Assembly (NCBI GenBank): GCA_013399305.1
Contig: VXAI01000166.1
Coordinates: forward strand, 768,460 to 832,459
Length of the DNA stretch: 64,000 nucleotides
DNA from: Rostratula benghalensis
Lineage: Eukaryota; Chordata; Aves; Charadriiformes; Rostratulidae
Direction of reading: 5' to 3'
Part shown: positions 52,201 through 63,300 of the stretch, one piece after another
How positions within the stretch are numbered: the first letter of the stretch is position 1
Layout of the letters: each line of letters opens with the position of its first letter
Made by a program: the position numbers and the translations under genes
The notes under the pieces: model-generated
Database searches by the model: none
Told to the model about the DNA's origin: nothing
Seen by the model: the letters and a program-made list of their open reading frames with translations, nothing else

Positions 52201-55200
52201 TGTTATACATTCGGATTCAACAACAGTTTTTAGACACCTACTTTAAAGTGTTAGTTTTGAGATCACTACAGTACTCTCTGTTGTTTTGTAAAATATTTAT
52301 ATTATTAATAATGTAAGTTGACTGGCTGTATGCTGCAGAATGTGCTTTCAAATTCAGGGTGAAGCTGAAATACAGATTTCTTTTCCCCTAATCCTTCAGC
52401 AACAGTAATATGTTTCTGGGAAGTGGAAAGTTCTGAACTCGTCACAATCCTCTAACAGTTAAATCATTCAACAGTGAAATAAAATGCATTTTGCTATTCC
52501 AGCTATGTTTTTTAAAATAAATTGGACATGATTTGAAATTACTGGAAACTTTCAACTTCAGCGAAACTCACCGACAGCTGCAGTAACTCAGCACTTAAAA
52601 AAAAAAGGCAAAAAGGTCAACTGTTTTGCTAGGTAGACAACATGCCTTTTCTGCATTATTTAATTACACTTCCCAGGCACCCACACCGCTAATGCTAGGT
52701 ATTTACAATTTGGATGTACCAGCTTTACCTGGAACATAAAATTGAATAAAGCTGTGCCTGATTCTGAAACAAAGGCTTTCAAACATGTTTGTAGTGAGGA
52801 CAGTATTTATATAGTAATCTCAAGATCTTCCTCTCTGTGTGAGCTCCCATAACACCTCTTACTGCGGGCAATTCCACAGCAACAGAACCAGTTGCCCATC
52901 TATCAGCAGAGGAAATATCAACAGCTACCTCCATGTTTCCAAAAAGCTTGTGCAGGGCAGGCTGGCAGTGGGAGAGCATTAAAAATCAACATCACATGAC
53001 CAGAAATCTATTTTCAGACCAATGTGTGAGAACATCTTATCAGAAATCCACAGCAGCACCTGAAAGGCAGGTACAAAAAACTACAGAAGGATATTTTCCT
53101 ACAGCAAAATCCTAGGTCAGTGCTGCAATCAATGGCAAGTCTACCAGGTGGAGAGGCTGGCCAGGGACCTCTTGCCCATGAGGTGGTGTTGACACCTCTG
53201 TTAGCAAAGGTCTCATGTCACTTAAATCTGTCGCCTCAATTTATGGGTTTCTTCAAATAGGGATGGCTGCTTCTCTTCTTGTCCTCTCTTACATACCTTC
53301 TCCCACCTTTGTCACCTAGTTCTGGGACCATACAGATATTTCTAATTCCTCCTCAAGCTATTTTTGCCTTTCTGCTTCTTCCATGGAGAACCCCAAAAAC
53401 CACAACTTGGCAGCACAGAGCTGCTGTCTGAAACACATTCATCCCTTAATAGAATAACTGCTGGCCATGAAGTCTCAGGCAGCCAGGCTGAAGCTATCCA
53501 GCCCCATCCATTTCACTTCATTTGCTTGTTTGCAAAACAAGGAGCAGGCAAACCTGAGCTGTTGGCAAATCCTCCAGAACATAAACACAACAGTCAGCTC
53601 CTGCCCATTCCCAACAAGAGGGCCACCTTCAGGAACAAACTCCTCCTAAAAACACAAAGGTGGCCAAGAGGAGGGTCTCTGACATTTGGAGAGACTCCCA
53701 GAACCCCACAGCTCCCATGCTCTCTAAAATGAGATATGGGTGCTCAGCCCTTCTGAAATCTAGGCCAGTAATTTTCTCTGGGTAAATAAGAGCTTGTGTT
53801 CTGCAAAAATTGCTGGCTTAGATGTACAATACAAAACAAATAAAGATTCTTGCGGAGGAGGTTTCTTTGGGTTTTGTTTTGTTTTTCAGTCCTTATATTA
53901 CAGCTTCCATATTTTCCATCTTGAGCAGATAGTTACTAGTAAATTCCTCTCAAGAACTGAAAAGGTAATTATTTACTAGCATTAGCTTGCTTACACTAAA
54001 GTCCACTTTTTTCCATGCTGCAGACTTATCTTAGCTTTTATTCCCCAAAGTCACACTCACTGCCAGTAAGCATCAAACAAAAAATGACATATTGCTGATA
54101 CAAATGAGCTCAACATACAAAATAAATGCCAAATACCTGACAAATTATGTGCTACAGCAGGGCACTGGGGTTTTAGAAAAGAGGAATAAAAGGAAAAGAG
54201 GAAAACACCAAGTTTGCTGCCAATAGAGAATGTAAAAAGGGTAGAAAATATTTAATAAACTTTGAAACAACAACAACTTCAGTTCTGTGCACTACATAAA
54301 AGTGTCTGCTTTTTTTAAAAGACCAACAGACAAATCAGCCAGTTTAAAATTAATTATAAAGACTCGAATCCCAGGGTGAAATCTGCTGGAGACACTGCCA
54401 CTGGAGCCACCAGGCTCTAGCCCAGTCACCAGGCACTGGAGGCTGCACCAGCAAACTCAAGTCCCTGTCCTGCACGTGGGATTTCACAGGCCTGTACAGA
54501 TATAACAACATTTCTGCCGATTAACAGGAATATTCACATTAAAATAACATGATCATGTCTTTCCCAAAGAAGTACGGAAAACATGCTTTTTAAAAAGACA
54601 GAATAAGCCTTTTACTACTTGCTATTATTACATCACCAATATGTGGCATTGACAAGTGATAACCTAGATGGTCTAGCTGTAAAACCTTCAAACCTCTAAT
54701 TAGATAAGGCTTTTCTATCTCAGGAGGACTGCAATTATGCTACATTTTCCAGACTCAAGGTCACGTCTGGACACCTTTACTTTTCACCACAAGAACTCTG
54801 CCAGGCAGCAGTCACAAAACCTCAGTCAGGTCCTTATTGTGCTTATCTGACCATAACAGGATGCTAAATATCATGTTCGTACTGGAACATAATAGAAGAC
54901 ATCTCACAACCTACTCTGTTTCATCACCGTTCTACAAAAAATAACAGCGCCAGGTGAAAAGAAAAAAAAAAAAAAAAGCACAAGCCCTACTGAATCTAAA
55001 CAGAACCATATCATTTTGCTGTTTATACATAAACAGAGCAGGACAACTCAAATGTGAGTCAAGTAAGAAGATACTCAACTCTTTTTTGAAACTGCTGAAG
55101 CATCCTGTGGTGGTATGAAACAAGTCAAAAAAAAAAAGAAACAAGAAAAGAAGAATCATCATTCTCAACCTCCACATCTGATAAAGCTAGTACATAACAC

Positions 55201-57339
55201 AGCACACAGACAGTATTTGGTTAAATGAGTAATAAAAATCAAAAGACCAAGGATGCCCATTTCATTGCGAAGGTCTATCCTCTAGGACAGCCAGGGCTCA
55301 CAATTTTACTTTGAGTTGTGAAAAGAGGGCTTAAGTAAGGGATTCTGCTATTCCCTGAAAATACAAGCAAGAAGCAGTAAAACAAAAATAATCTGTGATG
55401 GTTTTGTATTTCAAGTACCCAAAATATAATAGCAGGCACTGAAAAGGGACTGTATTCCTTATGGCTGTCAGGCAAGTCCCTAAAACAGCCAGGCCCTGGT
55501 AAGATGCCTCCAAAGTTATTAGCCAGAATTATCTGCTTTTCATCTCCTGCACAAGATTTACACAAGTATTAAACCCCCAAAACTGGAATTGCAGTTCTCA
55601 ATCTGACACCCATGAGAAGCAGGAGTACAAATATGCCCCACAATAATTTTCTTCCTCCAACGTGGATGTTTTGAAGCACATGGCACACATGAAATATCAT
55701 AGCAAGGATCTGGAGTGTACCGCACTGATTAAAAAACCCAAATAAACAACATTTTCACATTCTTGCCTAGGCATCTCAACTTGCTAGACAACAGTTATTT
55801 TGCAACAAAGCAAAATCACAACCTTCATGAACAGAAAACCAGGCAGCTGGTAATTAAAAGTTACATAAACACCTACCTAAATTGTACAGAACAACTGGCT
55901 GCCTACAGTAAAAGTATCAAGAACTTATCCCTGGTCATGTCCTCCTGAGTCCCTCTGCGTTCCTTCCCATCCATCCAATCCCTTCCTGCCCTCAGAGAGT
56001 CTGGATCTAGTGCTGCCATCTCTCTCTTCTCTGAGCATTTTTCTATCTCCCAAAAATCTCTTCACCGAGACGACTGTGGCTGGCACAACGTACTCACCTT
56101 TCTCTATTCAAATTCCATCTTTCAAACCACGCTGATGACTCAAAAGTAAGGAGCTGCCCAGTCTGATGCAACCACCTGTAGGTGAACACACCAGGAGTGG
56201 GGGTAACCACAGAACCCCCCCTGCTGTGACCCCGGTCCTTCTCCCCCTGGCACCCCAGCACTGCACTTAGCCAGGTATGAACGCAGTGGAATGTCTAGTC
56301 AATAAACATTCCACAACAAAAAACAAAACCCAAACAACCTGCTGTGTTTGGAGGAGCTTTCTAACCACCACAATAAGCAAGGAATAAGCAGTGGATCAGA
56401 CAAGAGGTGGACAGAGAAATAAGGAATGAGAATGGGAATCTGAAAGGATATGCTTTTGAGGCTCGACAGAAATCTCGGCCTGACCATTCGTGACAGCCCA
56501 AGTAACATGGCTGCATTTTAAAAATAAAGCTTGGAAATTATGTTTAATTATTAAAATTAATTCAAAGAAATGAAGACTGCAGGAAAACAGAAGTAGCAAC
56601 AATTAAATACCAGCCCCATTCCGTAGTCCTCAACTGCTTTGAAACTCACTGCCAGCTTGGAATAATTGCCAGCGCTTTCTATCGGTTGCTTTCTCCTGGA
56701 ATAGCAAAAACGTAGGCACAACTTTGCTTTAGAATCACAAAACCCTGGCTTGTAACAAACACTTTTTCAGCCATCTCTGTGCTACAGACTCTCTGCTGCT
56801 ACGGCTATAATCAGCAAAGAGCCCCATAGCAATGCTAAGGGGATTTCCTGGCATCGTTAGGCTGCCTTGACACCAAGCATGGAAAAGCTTTCTTCTCTTC
56901 ACAGAGCTAAGACACTTTGCCATGACACAAACACATCAGCTAGGAAGTGTGATTTTCTTTTGTTTCCCCCTCCACACAAGCCAACTTAGCTTTTCTGTGG
57001 CAAAACTATAGATTGCCCAGCCCAAGCAGGTCAGGAATGAATTTTCTGTTGGCTACAACACTGTCTTCTACACAGCCTAAACTTCCAGTGCCCTTGCTAC
57101 AACAGAAACTATTCAAGCACTGAAGTGCCAAGAAGGCACCCATTTTTTTTTTTTTCTTTTCTTTCTGTAAATAAGGAAACAGGAACTAAACACAAATGGG
57201 GACCAAGGGTATCCTTCGCTGCCACAGAACAAGATAGCTAAAGCTTTCTGCTTAGGTTTAGAGAACCCAAACATGCAGCAACAGTGACACATCCCAAAGC
57301 ACTTTTACTGTAAGTGTTAAATTGGCTTCTGGAAGTTTA

Positions 57340-57745
57340 CCTGCACGGTCAGGAGGAACTTACAGACTGAAACTCTTTGGCAACCTTATCTCTAATGGGT
57401 GTTGGCTATGACGACTCCGACCCATTAGGCGACGAATGCCATGTTGCAGACACACAAGGATGTACCGAGCCTATTTTACAAGACAATCAAACAACACAGC
57501 AGCCATAAAACTTCACACTTAAATGTGTGCTTTTACCAGACAGACTTCAAGTACTTTATGAAATTGGGTAACGTCCCTGCGGAGGAAAAAGAGAGTTTAC
57601 CAGCAAGCTTAAGGCTTCACAACAGCAACTCCGGACTCCCTACCCCAAACACTCTCAAAACACTGTTTCTGCCACAGAAAAAAACACCACGACGTCAGCT
57701 CCCACTGACACGGTACGAGCAGTAAAAGGAAGAAAATATTTACGT
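57340..57745. promoter_or_regulatory. CpG-containing patch with a 9-bp inverted repeat, candidate intronic enhancer
   Basis: About 14 CpGs occur here, well above the local intron level, about 1.5 kb into intron 1 from exon 1. It contains a perfect inverted repeat, CTAATGGGT (57392-57400) and ACCCATTAG (57420-57428), with a 19-nt spacer, and a CRE-like GACGTCAG near 57690. The regulatory role is inferred from composition and position only. Confidence 0.35.
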
Positions 57746-59165
57746 GCAGTTAACAACTGAGACCTGTAACTTTTGCCACTCATCAAATACTACACAAGCA
57801 AAACCCCCAGTAATCTTTCTCCACCCAGCTTGAACAATTAAAAGGAAAAAAAAAAAAAAAATAATAGTCCGAACAGGTAGGAGAAATTGGAAACCTGCTC
57901 AGTAAACAAAACCTCCAGTAACTAAGAATCAGACTCTCTCTGCATATTAAGTAAGTGTAGGCAAACAAAGAGGGAAAAAAAAAAAAAAAAGAAAAAGTGA
58001 CATTTTCAAAGGCATATACTACTGACTGTATTTTGACAACGCAGCAGTTCAGGACTGATCTGAAACCACGCGCCGCACTTCGCTGCAGTGTGCTCTGCTA
58101 AATATTGTTAAGGCAGCAAAGCTTCAGTAACAGCAGATCTGACCACTGGCCCATACAAGACCTTACTCCAGCCTGTGAAATCTGGGCTGAGAAGTGGGGC
58201 AAGACTGACAGGTTTTATTGTGAAACTTAACAGGTTTGTGGATTAGCAAAACTACCATATTGAAAGCTGCAAATCCCTCTCTGGTCGTGCCTCTACAGAA
58301 AAGAGTGTTCACTCCTCAATTAAAATTTTACTATTAAAGTTACCCAAACTCAACACAAGATCCAACAGCTTGTGCCTAGTTTACAATTTCACAGCACGCG
58401 ATGGAAACTGTTTTAAGAATTTATATTTTTCTCCATCCACAAGAAGAACCTGACAAAGCTCCCAAGTCTTGTTTACGCTACTTTTCAAAGTTCAGCTGCG
58501 TGTGCCATACTAAGAGATTTTGGAAAAACGAAGGCCCCCTCAGTTGACTGGATTCAGGCGTGCTGTGGACTGAAAGCGCCACCACTTTTGGGCGAAGACC
58601 GGCTATCCTGGGAATTACTTTACTAAGAAAACTGATGAGAAAGGCGTTTCGGTGCGAGGACGTCGCACACACGTGCGGGCAGCGCTGTGACCCCCTGCCC
58701 CAGGACTTACCCAGACCCCACCGGCATCCCCCGCTCGCTCCAACAAGACCCCCCCAGGGGCTGCCCCTACCTCGCTCCCCGAACCCTGCCGCCCTTTTAA
58801 ACCTCCGAGGCCGACCCCTTGGGGGGTTCGGAAGGTACCGCCCAGCCAGACCCCCGCGGGGCTCCAAGAAGCCGGGGGCCAGGTGCCGCCTCAGACCGCC
58901 CTCACCTGCCCTGGCGGGGCCGGGCCCTGCTTGCAGCCCGCAGTGTCCCGCCGCTGCCCGCAGACCGCCACCCCAAGCCCCCCAACCCAACCCGCAGACT
59001 GGCGCTGGGGACGTCCATGCGACACCCGCAGCAGAGACAATAAATATATAAACAGACAGTTATTAGGGCTTTTTTTGGGGGGTTTTTTTTTTTGTTTTTT
59101 TTTCCTCACGAAGAGGGACAAAGCACCCGCCCCCACCGCTACCTGCCCGCCCCGGCCCGACTCAC

Positions 59166-59350
59166 AGGGCGTGCGTGAAGGCGCTGAGTCCCGGGGGCAC
59201 GGCGGCCAGCCCCCGCCCGGAGCAATCCACGCCGCGGTCGCCGTCGCAGCTGCAGGAGGCCGGGCAAGGCGGGGGGGACGCTCCGCCGCTGGGCCCGGCC
59301 CAGCTCCCCAGGCCCCAGGCGACGAGGCCGAGCAGAGCGAGACACCTCAT
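59166..59350 (-). CDS. LGR4: LGR4 exon 1 (signal peptide and LRR N-terminal cap)
   Basis: This is the first coding exon of leucine-rich repeat G-protein-coupled receptor 4, a plasma-membrane receptor for R-spondins that strengthens Wnt signalling by restraining RNF43/ZNRF3 (known for the family). The ATG is at 59350, with G at -3 of the start context. No other ATG occurs in the roughly 110 nt upstream. The exon encodes 61 full codons plus two bases. A hydrophobic signal peptide spans about residues 1-18 to 24 and begins MRCLALLGLVAWGLG. A cysteine-rich LRRNT cap follows, with Cys29, Cys33, Cys35 and Cys43 and the run CSCDGDRGVDCSGRGL, nearly identical to mammalian LGR4 as I recall it. The exon ends in LSAFTHA plus CT, followed by a GTGAG donor (plus-strand 59161-59165). 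The split leucine codon joins exon 2 in frame. LGR5 and LGR6 are less likely, because the cap and the following repeats match LGR4 best. Confidence 0.93.
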
Positions 59351-59446
59351 CGCCGGCCCCCGCCGACCGGCCAGCCTTCCCCGGCTCGGCCTGCCGCTCT
59401 CCGCCGCCGCCCTCCCTGCACAACCCCGCCTCCACCGGGCTGGCGG

Positions 59447-59518
59447 AAAATATATATTAAAAGAAAAATAACACTAACAAGAAGAAGAAAAAAAAATAAA
59501 AATAATAAAAATAACAAG
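59447..59518. repeat. A-rich (plus) / T-rich (minus) low-complexity insert in the CpG island
   Basis: About 70 bp of almost pure A/T (A-rich on the plus strand, with AAT and AAG units) interrupt the island between the proximal promoter and the start codon. On the minus strand it forms a long pyrimidine tract ending in TTCTTCTTGTTAG (AG at 59475-59474), which resembles a 3' splice site. Confidence 0.7.
59451..59458 (-). promoter_or_regulatory. TATA-like element upstream of LGR4 exon 1
   Basis: On the minus strand this reads AATATATA followed by TTTTCC, and it sits about 100 bp upstream of the ATG inside an otherwise GC-rich island. If used as a TATA box it would place a start near 59420, giving a 5' UTR of about 70 nt without upstream ATGs. 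A CpG-island promoter with dispersed starts farther upstream is an equally good reading. Confidence 0.3.
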
Positions 59519-59817
59519 GCGCCTCCGGCCGGCGCGGCGCGGCCCTGGGGCTGCCTCAGCGGCGCGCCGGGGAAGCCAGCCCTCCGCCGCCCGCCCGCCC
59601 CATCCAACGCCCGTCGCCGCCGCTCATCTCAGCCCCACAGGTACGGCGCGGGGGCGGCCATAGCCAGCTGGCCCACGCCGCTGTCCGGCGGGTGGCGGTC
59701 CCCGGGGAGCCCCGGCCCCTGCGGCTGCCTGCAGCGGGGGCTGCCCGCGGCGCCCCCCGGCCCTCGGTGGCTGCGAGCCGCGGCGCCGGCTGCTCTGCGC
59801 CCAGCGCCGAGGCGCGT

Positions 59818-59909
59818 ATGCTAATGAGGCGACCGCCCCTGCGCCTCGATTGGCACAGAGCGGGCGCGGGGCGTGTCACCATGCAAATCACAGCTCGGTT
59901 GCAGCCAAT
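59818..59909. promoter_or_regulatory. Promoter motif cluster: two octamer-like sites and two CCAAT boxes
   Basis: Within 92 bp there are ATGCTAAT (59818-59825), ATTGG (59849-59853, CCAAT on the minus strand), a perfect octamer ATGCAAAT (59881-59888) and CCAAT (59905-59909). CCAAT boxes are typical NF-Y sites, and ATGCAAAT is the consensus for POU/Oct factors. The cluster lies 468-560 bp upstream of the LGR4 ATG within the CpG island, a plausible core-promoter or proximal-enhancer position. Occupancy is inferred only. Confidence 0.55.
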
Positions 59910-59985
59910 GGGTGCGGAGGAGGAGGGGCTGACGAGCGCCCGGGGAGGGGGGCGCCACGGCACGGCACCGCCCCCCCGGGACCGC

Positions 59986-60010
59986 CCGGCCCGGCCCGGC
60001 CCGGCCCGGC
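59986..60010. repeat. CCGGC pentanucleotide tandem repeat
   Basis: Five perfect CCGGC units lie in the upstream half of the CpG island. It is likely length-variable. Confidence 0.9.
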
Positions 60011-60320
60011 CTCCCAGCGGCCGTCGGCGTGGTCTGGGTGGCGGAGCCGTGACTGAATGAGCGGGGAAGCCCTGGGGAGAGGGGCCGGGGCTGTGAAGGA
60101 GGGCAACGCCACCCAGGATCTCCATGTCCCCTTGCTCTATCCAGGCCTCTGCAGCGAGGGATCCGGGCCCGCTCCCAGCCTCTCGGTCCCGCACCCACAG
60201 GCTCCAGCACCGGTATGAAGGAACCCTCCGGCTTGCAGTGAGGGGCGGCAAAGGCAGCAGCCGGCTCCGGGGCCCCCAGCGGGGTTCAACGGCAGAGAGT
60301 CCCAACTGGCGTCTCACATC

Positions 60321-63300
60321 CATCTCCTGAGCAGGAAGAGGTCAGAGACCTTAAATATTTTATTGTCCATTACCAAAGCAGGTGCGACTGCACCACAAAC
60401 TCTTCTCAGAAACCACGTGCTTTAAAAACCTGTTTCCCTGCCCCACAAGGTGGTATCTGGGTTTTATAAAACCCATACGTAGTAACCAAACTTTTGCCAG
60501 CAGCTGGTCTGTGTCCTCTTTTCCTTACTGCCTTAGAAAATAATAAACAAAACTGAACACCCACGTATCCTTGCAGTTAGGATCCTCCATCCCCATGTGC
60601 GTGCTGCTATTCTCCTTAATCCTTTTTTTTTCCACATGCCTTCCTTTGGATGCTTCTGAGCTCCAGCCACCATCAGGAAAGAGCCTGCTACATGTCCTGC
60701 CCAGCTCACCCGTGCACTGTGCTCTGCAGAATTACTGAATCTTACTGGAATGCCGTGGCAGGTAACACCATTTGGGACCTCTCACTGTTGGCTCCCTCTG
60801 GCAACCCATAACGGGCCCTGAGCAGATGGACCTGGCTGAAGCAAGCACTGCAAAGGCACTACAGCCTGCCTGCCCTGACAGCAGTCACTCACACCATCTA
60901 TTTCACACCTCCTGTTCGGATGCTCTGAACCTGCCTGGGGAGTTGCCGCTGTCAGCACAGCCCCCAGCTGCAGCCGGAATCACACCCTTGCAGGTGCCTG
61001 TGCAAGCACAACTGAAAAAGCAGAGACCCAGAGAGCCATCTGCAAGACTGGAGCTTTCCTAAGCCCTTCTGCTGCTACATCGGTTTGTGGGGTAAGTATT
61101 GTTCTGCTCATTTTGTGGATGGAGGAGCACAGCACCAGGGAAGTCGCCGACAGCCTGCCTCTGCTGCAGCAGGGCGATGGGACGGACAATACTGAGCTCT
61201 GATGACTTCCCTGAGGCCAGGAGGGGATTTTCAATGGTTACTGAACCCTCCGTCCGATGCAAGAGCAACTGTGCAAGGGTTTCACACAATGTGGTGACAC
61301 CGACTTCAAGTTGCTGCAGTCACATCCAAAAAAATCCCGAATAGCCACATGTGCAGGGCGAGTCAAATGCTTTAGGGCCGAGGCACACCTGCTCCCAGCA
61401 GGCAGACAGTGAAGAGGCAACATTCACAGCAACCCTGGCCCAACACCTGAGCTCCAGTGTGTGTGCAGGGAGGTCAGGAGTTGAGGGAACCATACCTTAC
61501 ACCGTACCTTAAGGGCCACCTTGCCAACAGGGACGTTGCAGAGGACACTCTTCCACGAGGCTGAGGTCTGAGCTTATCATACCCTTCCTTGTGCTGGCTG
61601 AGGTGGGGGAAAAACAAGAAAAATGTCAGGTTAAAAGCAGTCATTTAGTGAAATTTAAAAAAAAAAATAATCAAGCATGTAAATAATGGAGAACTGAAGA
61701 TTTAAAATAATCTGTGGTCAAGAAGGTAGAGTACACACTGAGGACCCTAGAAATACAGATCTTCCAGCAACCCCCTCTACCTCTTACGGTTCTCCCCATC
61801 GTATTTTCAACTGTTATTTCCCTTCTAAAAATGTTAACACTATTTTACTAATTACTAAAAATATTATTCACTTCCAAACTGGGCATCCTGTTCCTGATGC
61901 ACTGATTTTGTATGAACTTCATGATTCATCACTGCAAAAACAAGGTCATTTTAATAACTTGCTGTCTGCTTGGCTATACCTTATGAGCAGTACAAAGTTC
62001 TCACCAAAGAATTTACTGATATCTGATAAAGCTTTGCAATGGGGGAGCAGGAAGTAGAATACACTCAACAAAAACTCAAATGAATCCTTTTCTAGATACA
62101 CTTCTACAAAACAGACCCAAAACAATCCAGTCAAGAAAAAGCAACCTTTTCTTCCTGGCTGGAACTGACAAATAGCCAAGTGCTGATACTCACTCTGCAA
62201 ATAGTCTCACTTCACTAACCAAAAATAATGGGAGCAGAAGCAGCCCCCAGTGCCTACACAGTGTTTGGAAGACAAATAGTAGCATGAAGCATACCTTGTA
62301 CTGCAGTACTGGCCATTTGCAATGTCCACAGATCTCTTCTGGAAAAAAAGGACAAAAGATTGCTAGTCAAAGCAGAAAAACAAAACACTAATTTTTTGTC
62401 ATCCTTTAAAACCTTGCAATAGGTTGGCTTTTATTCTCAATCCTTGCCTGATTTCAATCTTTTAATTTCTTTTCCCAGCATCTCTTCAGGTGTTTTTTCC
62501 TTAGTGAAGCTATCTCAAACCTCCATCTTCCAAACGCCTGTCCTAGGAGCCATCTACATGTCCTTTCCATTCAGATGATATTGCTTTGCTGCTTCCAGTT
62601 AGCTCATTCTGGCAAATCAATGTTTTCCTTGTTTTTTCAACTTCTGCCTCTCTCGCTAGCATTGTTAGAGCACTGCTCTCTCCTCGCCATCAATAGCTCA
62701 CAGTTCTCTTTTCTTATGCAGCTACCCTGTTTGCTGGCATTTACTGGTTTTATTTTCCTTTCTAATGAAGCCCCTAATGTTTATTGCAGAGCTGTTTTGT
62801 TTGTGTAATAAAGATCCACACGGTATTTTTAAGCTGAAAAAATAATGGGTTCATTTTATTAAACGATGTAATTAAAATTGTACCCATGGACTTTGAAACT
62901 ATCATAGTTTAAAACTCTAGCCTGAAACAATCTGCAATGCCACGAATTCCAAGAAGCATCCTCTAAAATAGAGCATAAGGCAGCAGTCAACTTGTTTAAT
63001 AGAAAAAAAAAAAGCAAAAGATAGAAAATCCCAAGATGGTGAATAAGATGAGATAAGGATCTAACAACCATGTCAATAAAAAAAAAATAAAAAATTAAAG
63101 ATTTGCTTCAGTTGAGCTGTGGAGAACTACACTCTGCTCTTCTAGGAAACTAGAAAGCACCACAAACTGTTCTATCTCTGTGTGTAAGATCTGCAGATTT
63201 AAAGCCCAGTGGATAGGCAAGTGTTTGTGAAACTTCAGTCAGGCGTTTGCTGACAAGGCATTAGCATAGCTTGAGAGATGTGGGGGAAAAATTTCAAAAA

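Larger units (their letters stand above)
26030..59165 (-). other. LGR4: LGR4 intron 1
   Basis: This is a long first intron of about 33 kb between the signal-peptide exon and the first LRR exon. A long first intron is also typical of mammalian LGR4. Notable contents are a TA/CA microsatellite (29628-29652), an old amniote repeat fragment (28840-28892), a CA-rich/G-run stretch (30371-30450), a MIR element (34660-34862), a CpG-dense patch (41225-41640) and a CpG-containing inverted repeat (57392-57428). I found no additional coding exon. Confidence 0.88.
58600..60320. promoter_or_regulatory. LGR4: Promoter CpG island of LGR4
   Basis: GC content and CpG density rise sharply here compared with the AT-rich flanks. 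The island spans exon 1, the 5' UTR and the upstream promoter. Long open frames occur on both strands, as expected in GC-rich DNA poor in stop codons; I do not read them as genes. AT-rich inserts interrupt the island at about 59037-59110 (in intron 1) and 59447-59518 (just upstream of the start codon). A five-unit CCGGC tandem repeat lies at 59986-60010. The location of the island directly over the LGR4 start supports constitutive or broad promoter activity. Confidence 0.88.

Noticed and set aside
57140..57215. Possible MIR fragment (CCCATTTTT ... AAATAAGGAAACAGGAAC)
   Set aside because: The similarity covers only a few words and is broken by a T/C low-complexity run. It is too weak to call.
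58478..60323. Many long open frames on both strands of the promoter island (up to 313 codons)
   Set aside because: They are Pro/Arg/Gly/Ala-rich translations of stop-poor GC-rich DNA that overlap LGR4 exon 1 and each other. Several use GTG or TTG starts, which are not expected for a vertebrate gene.
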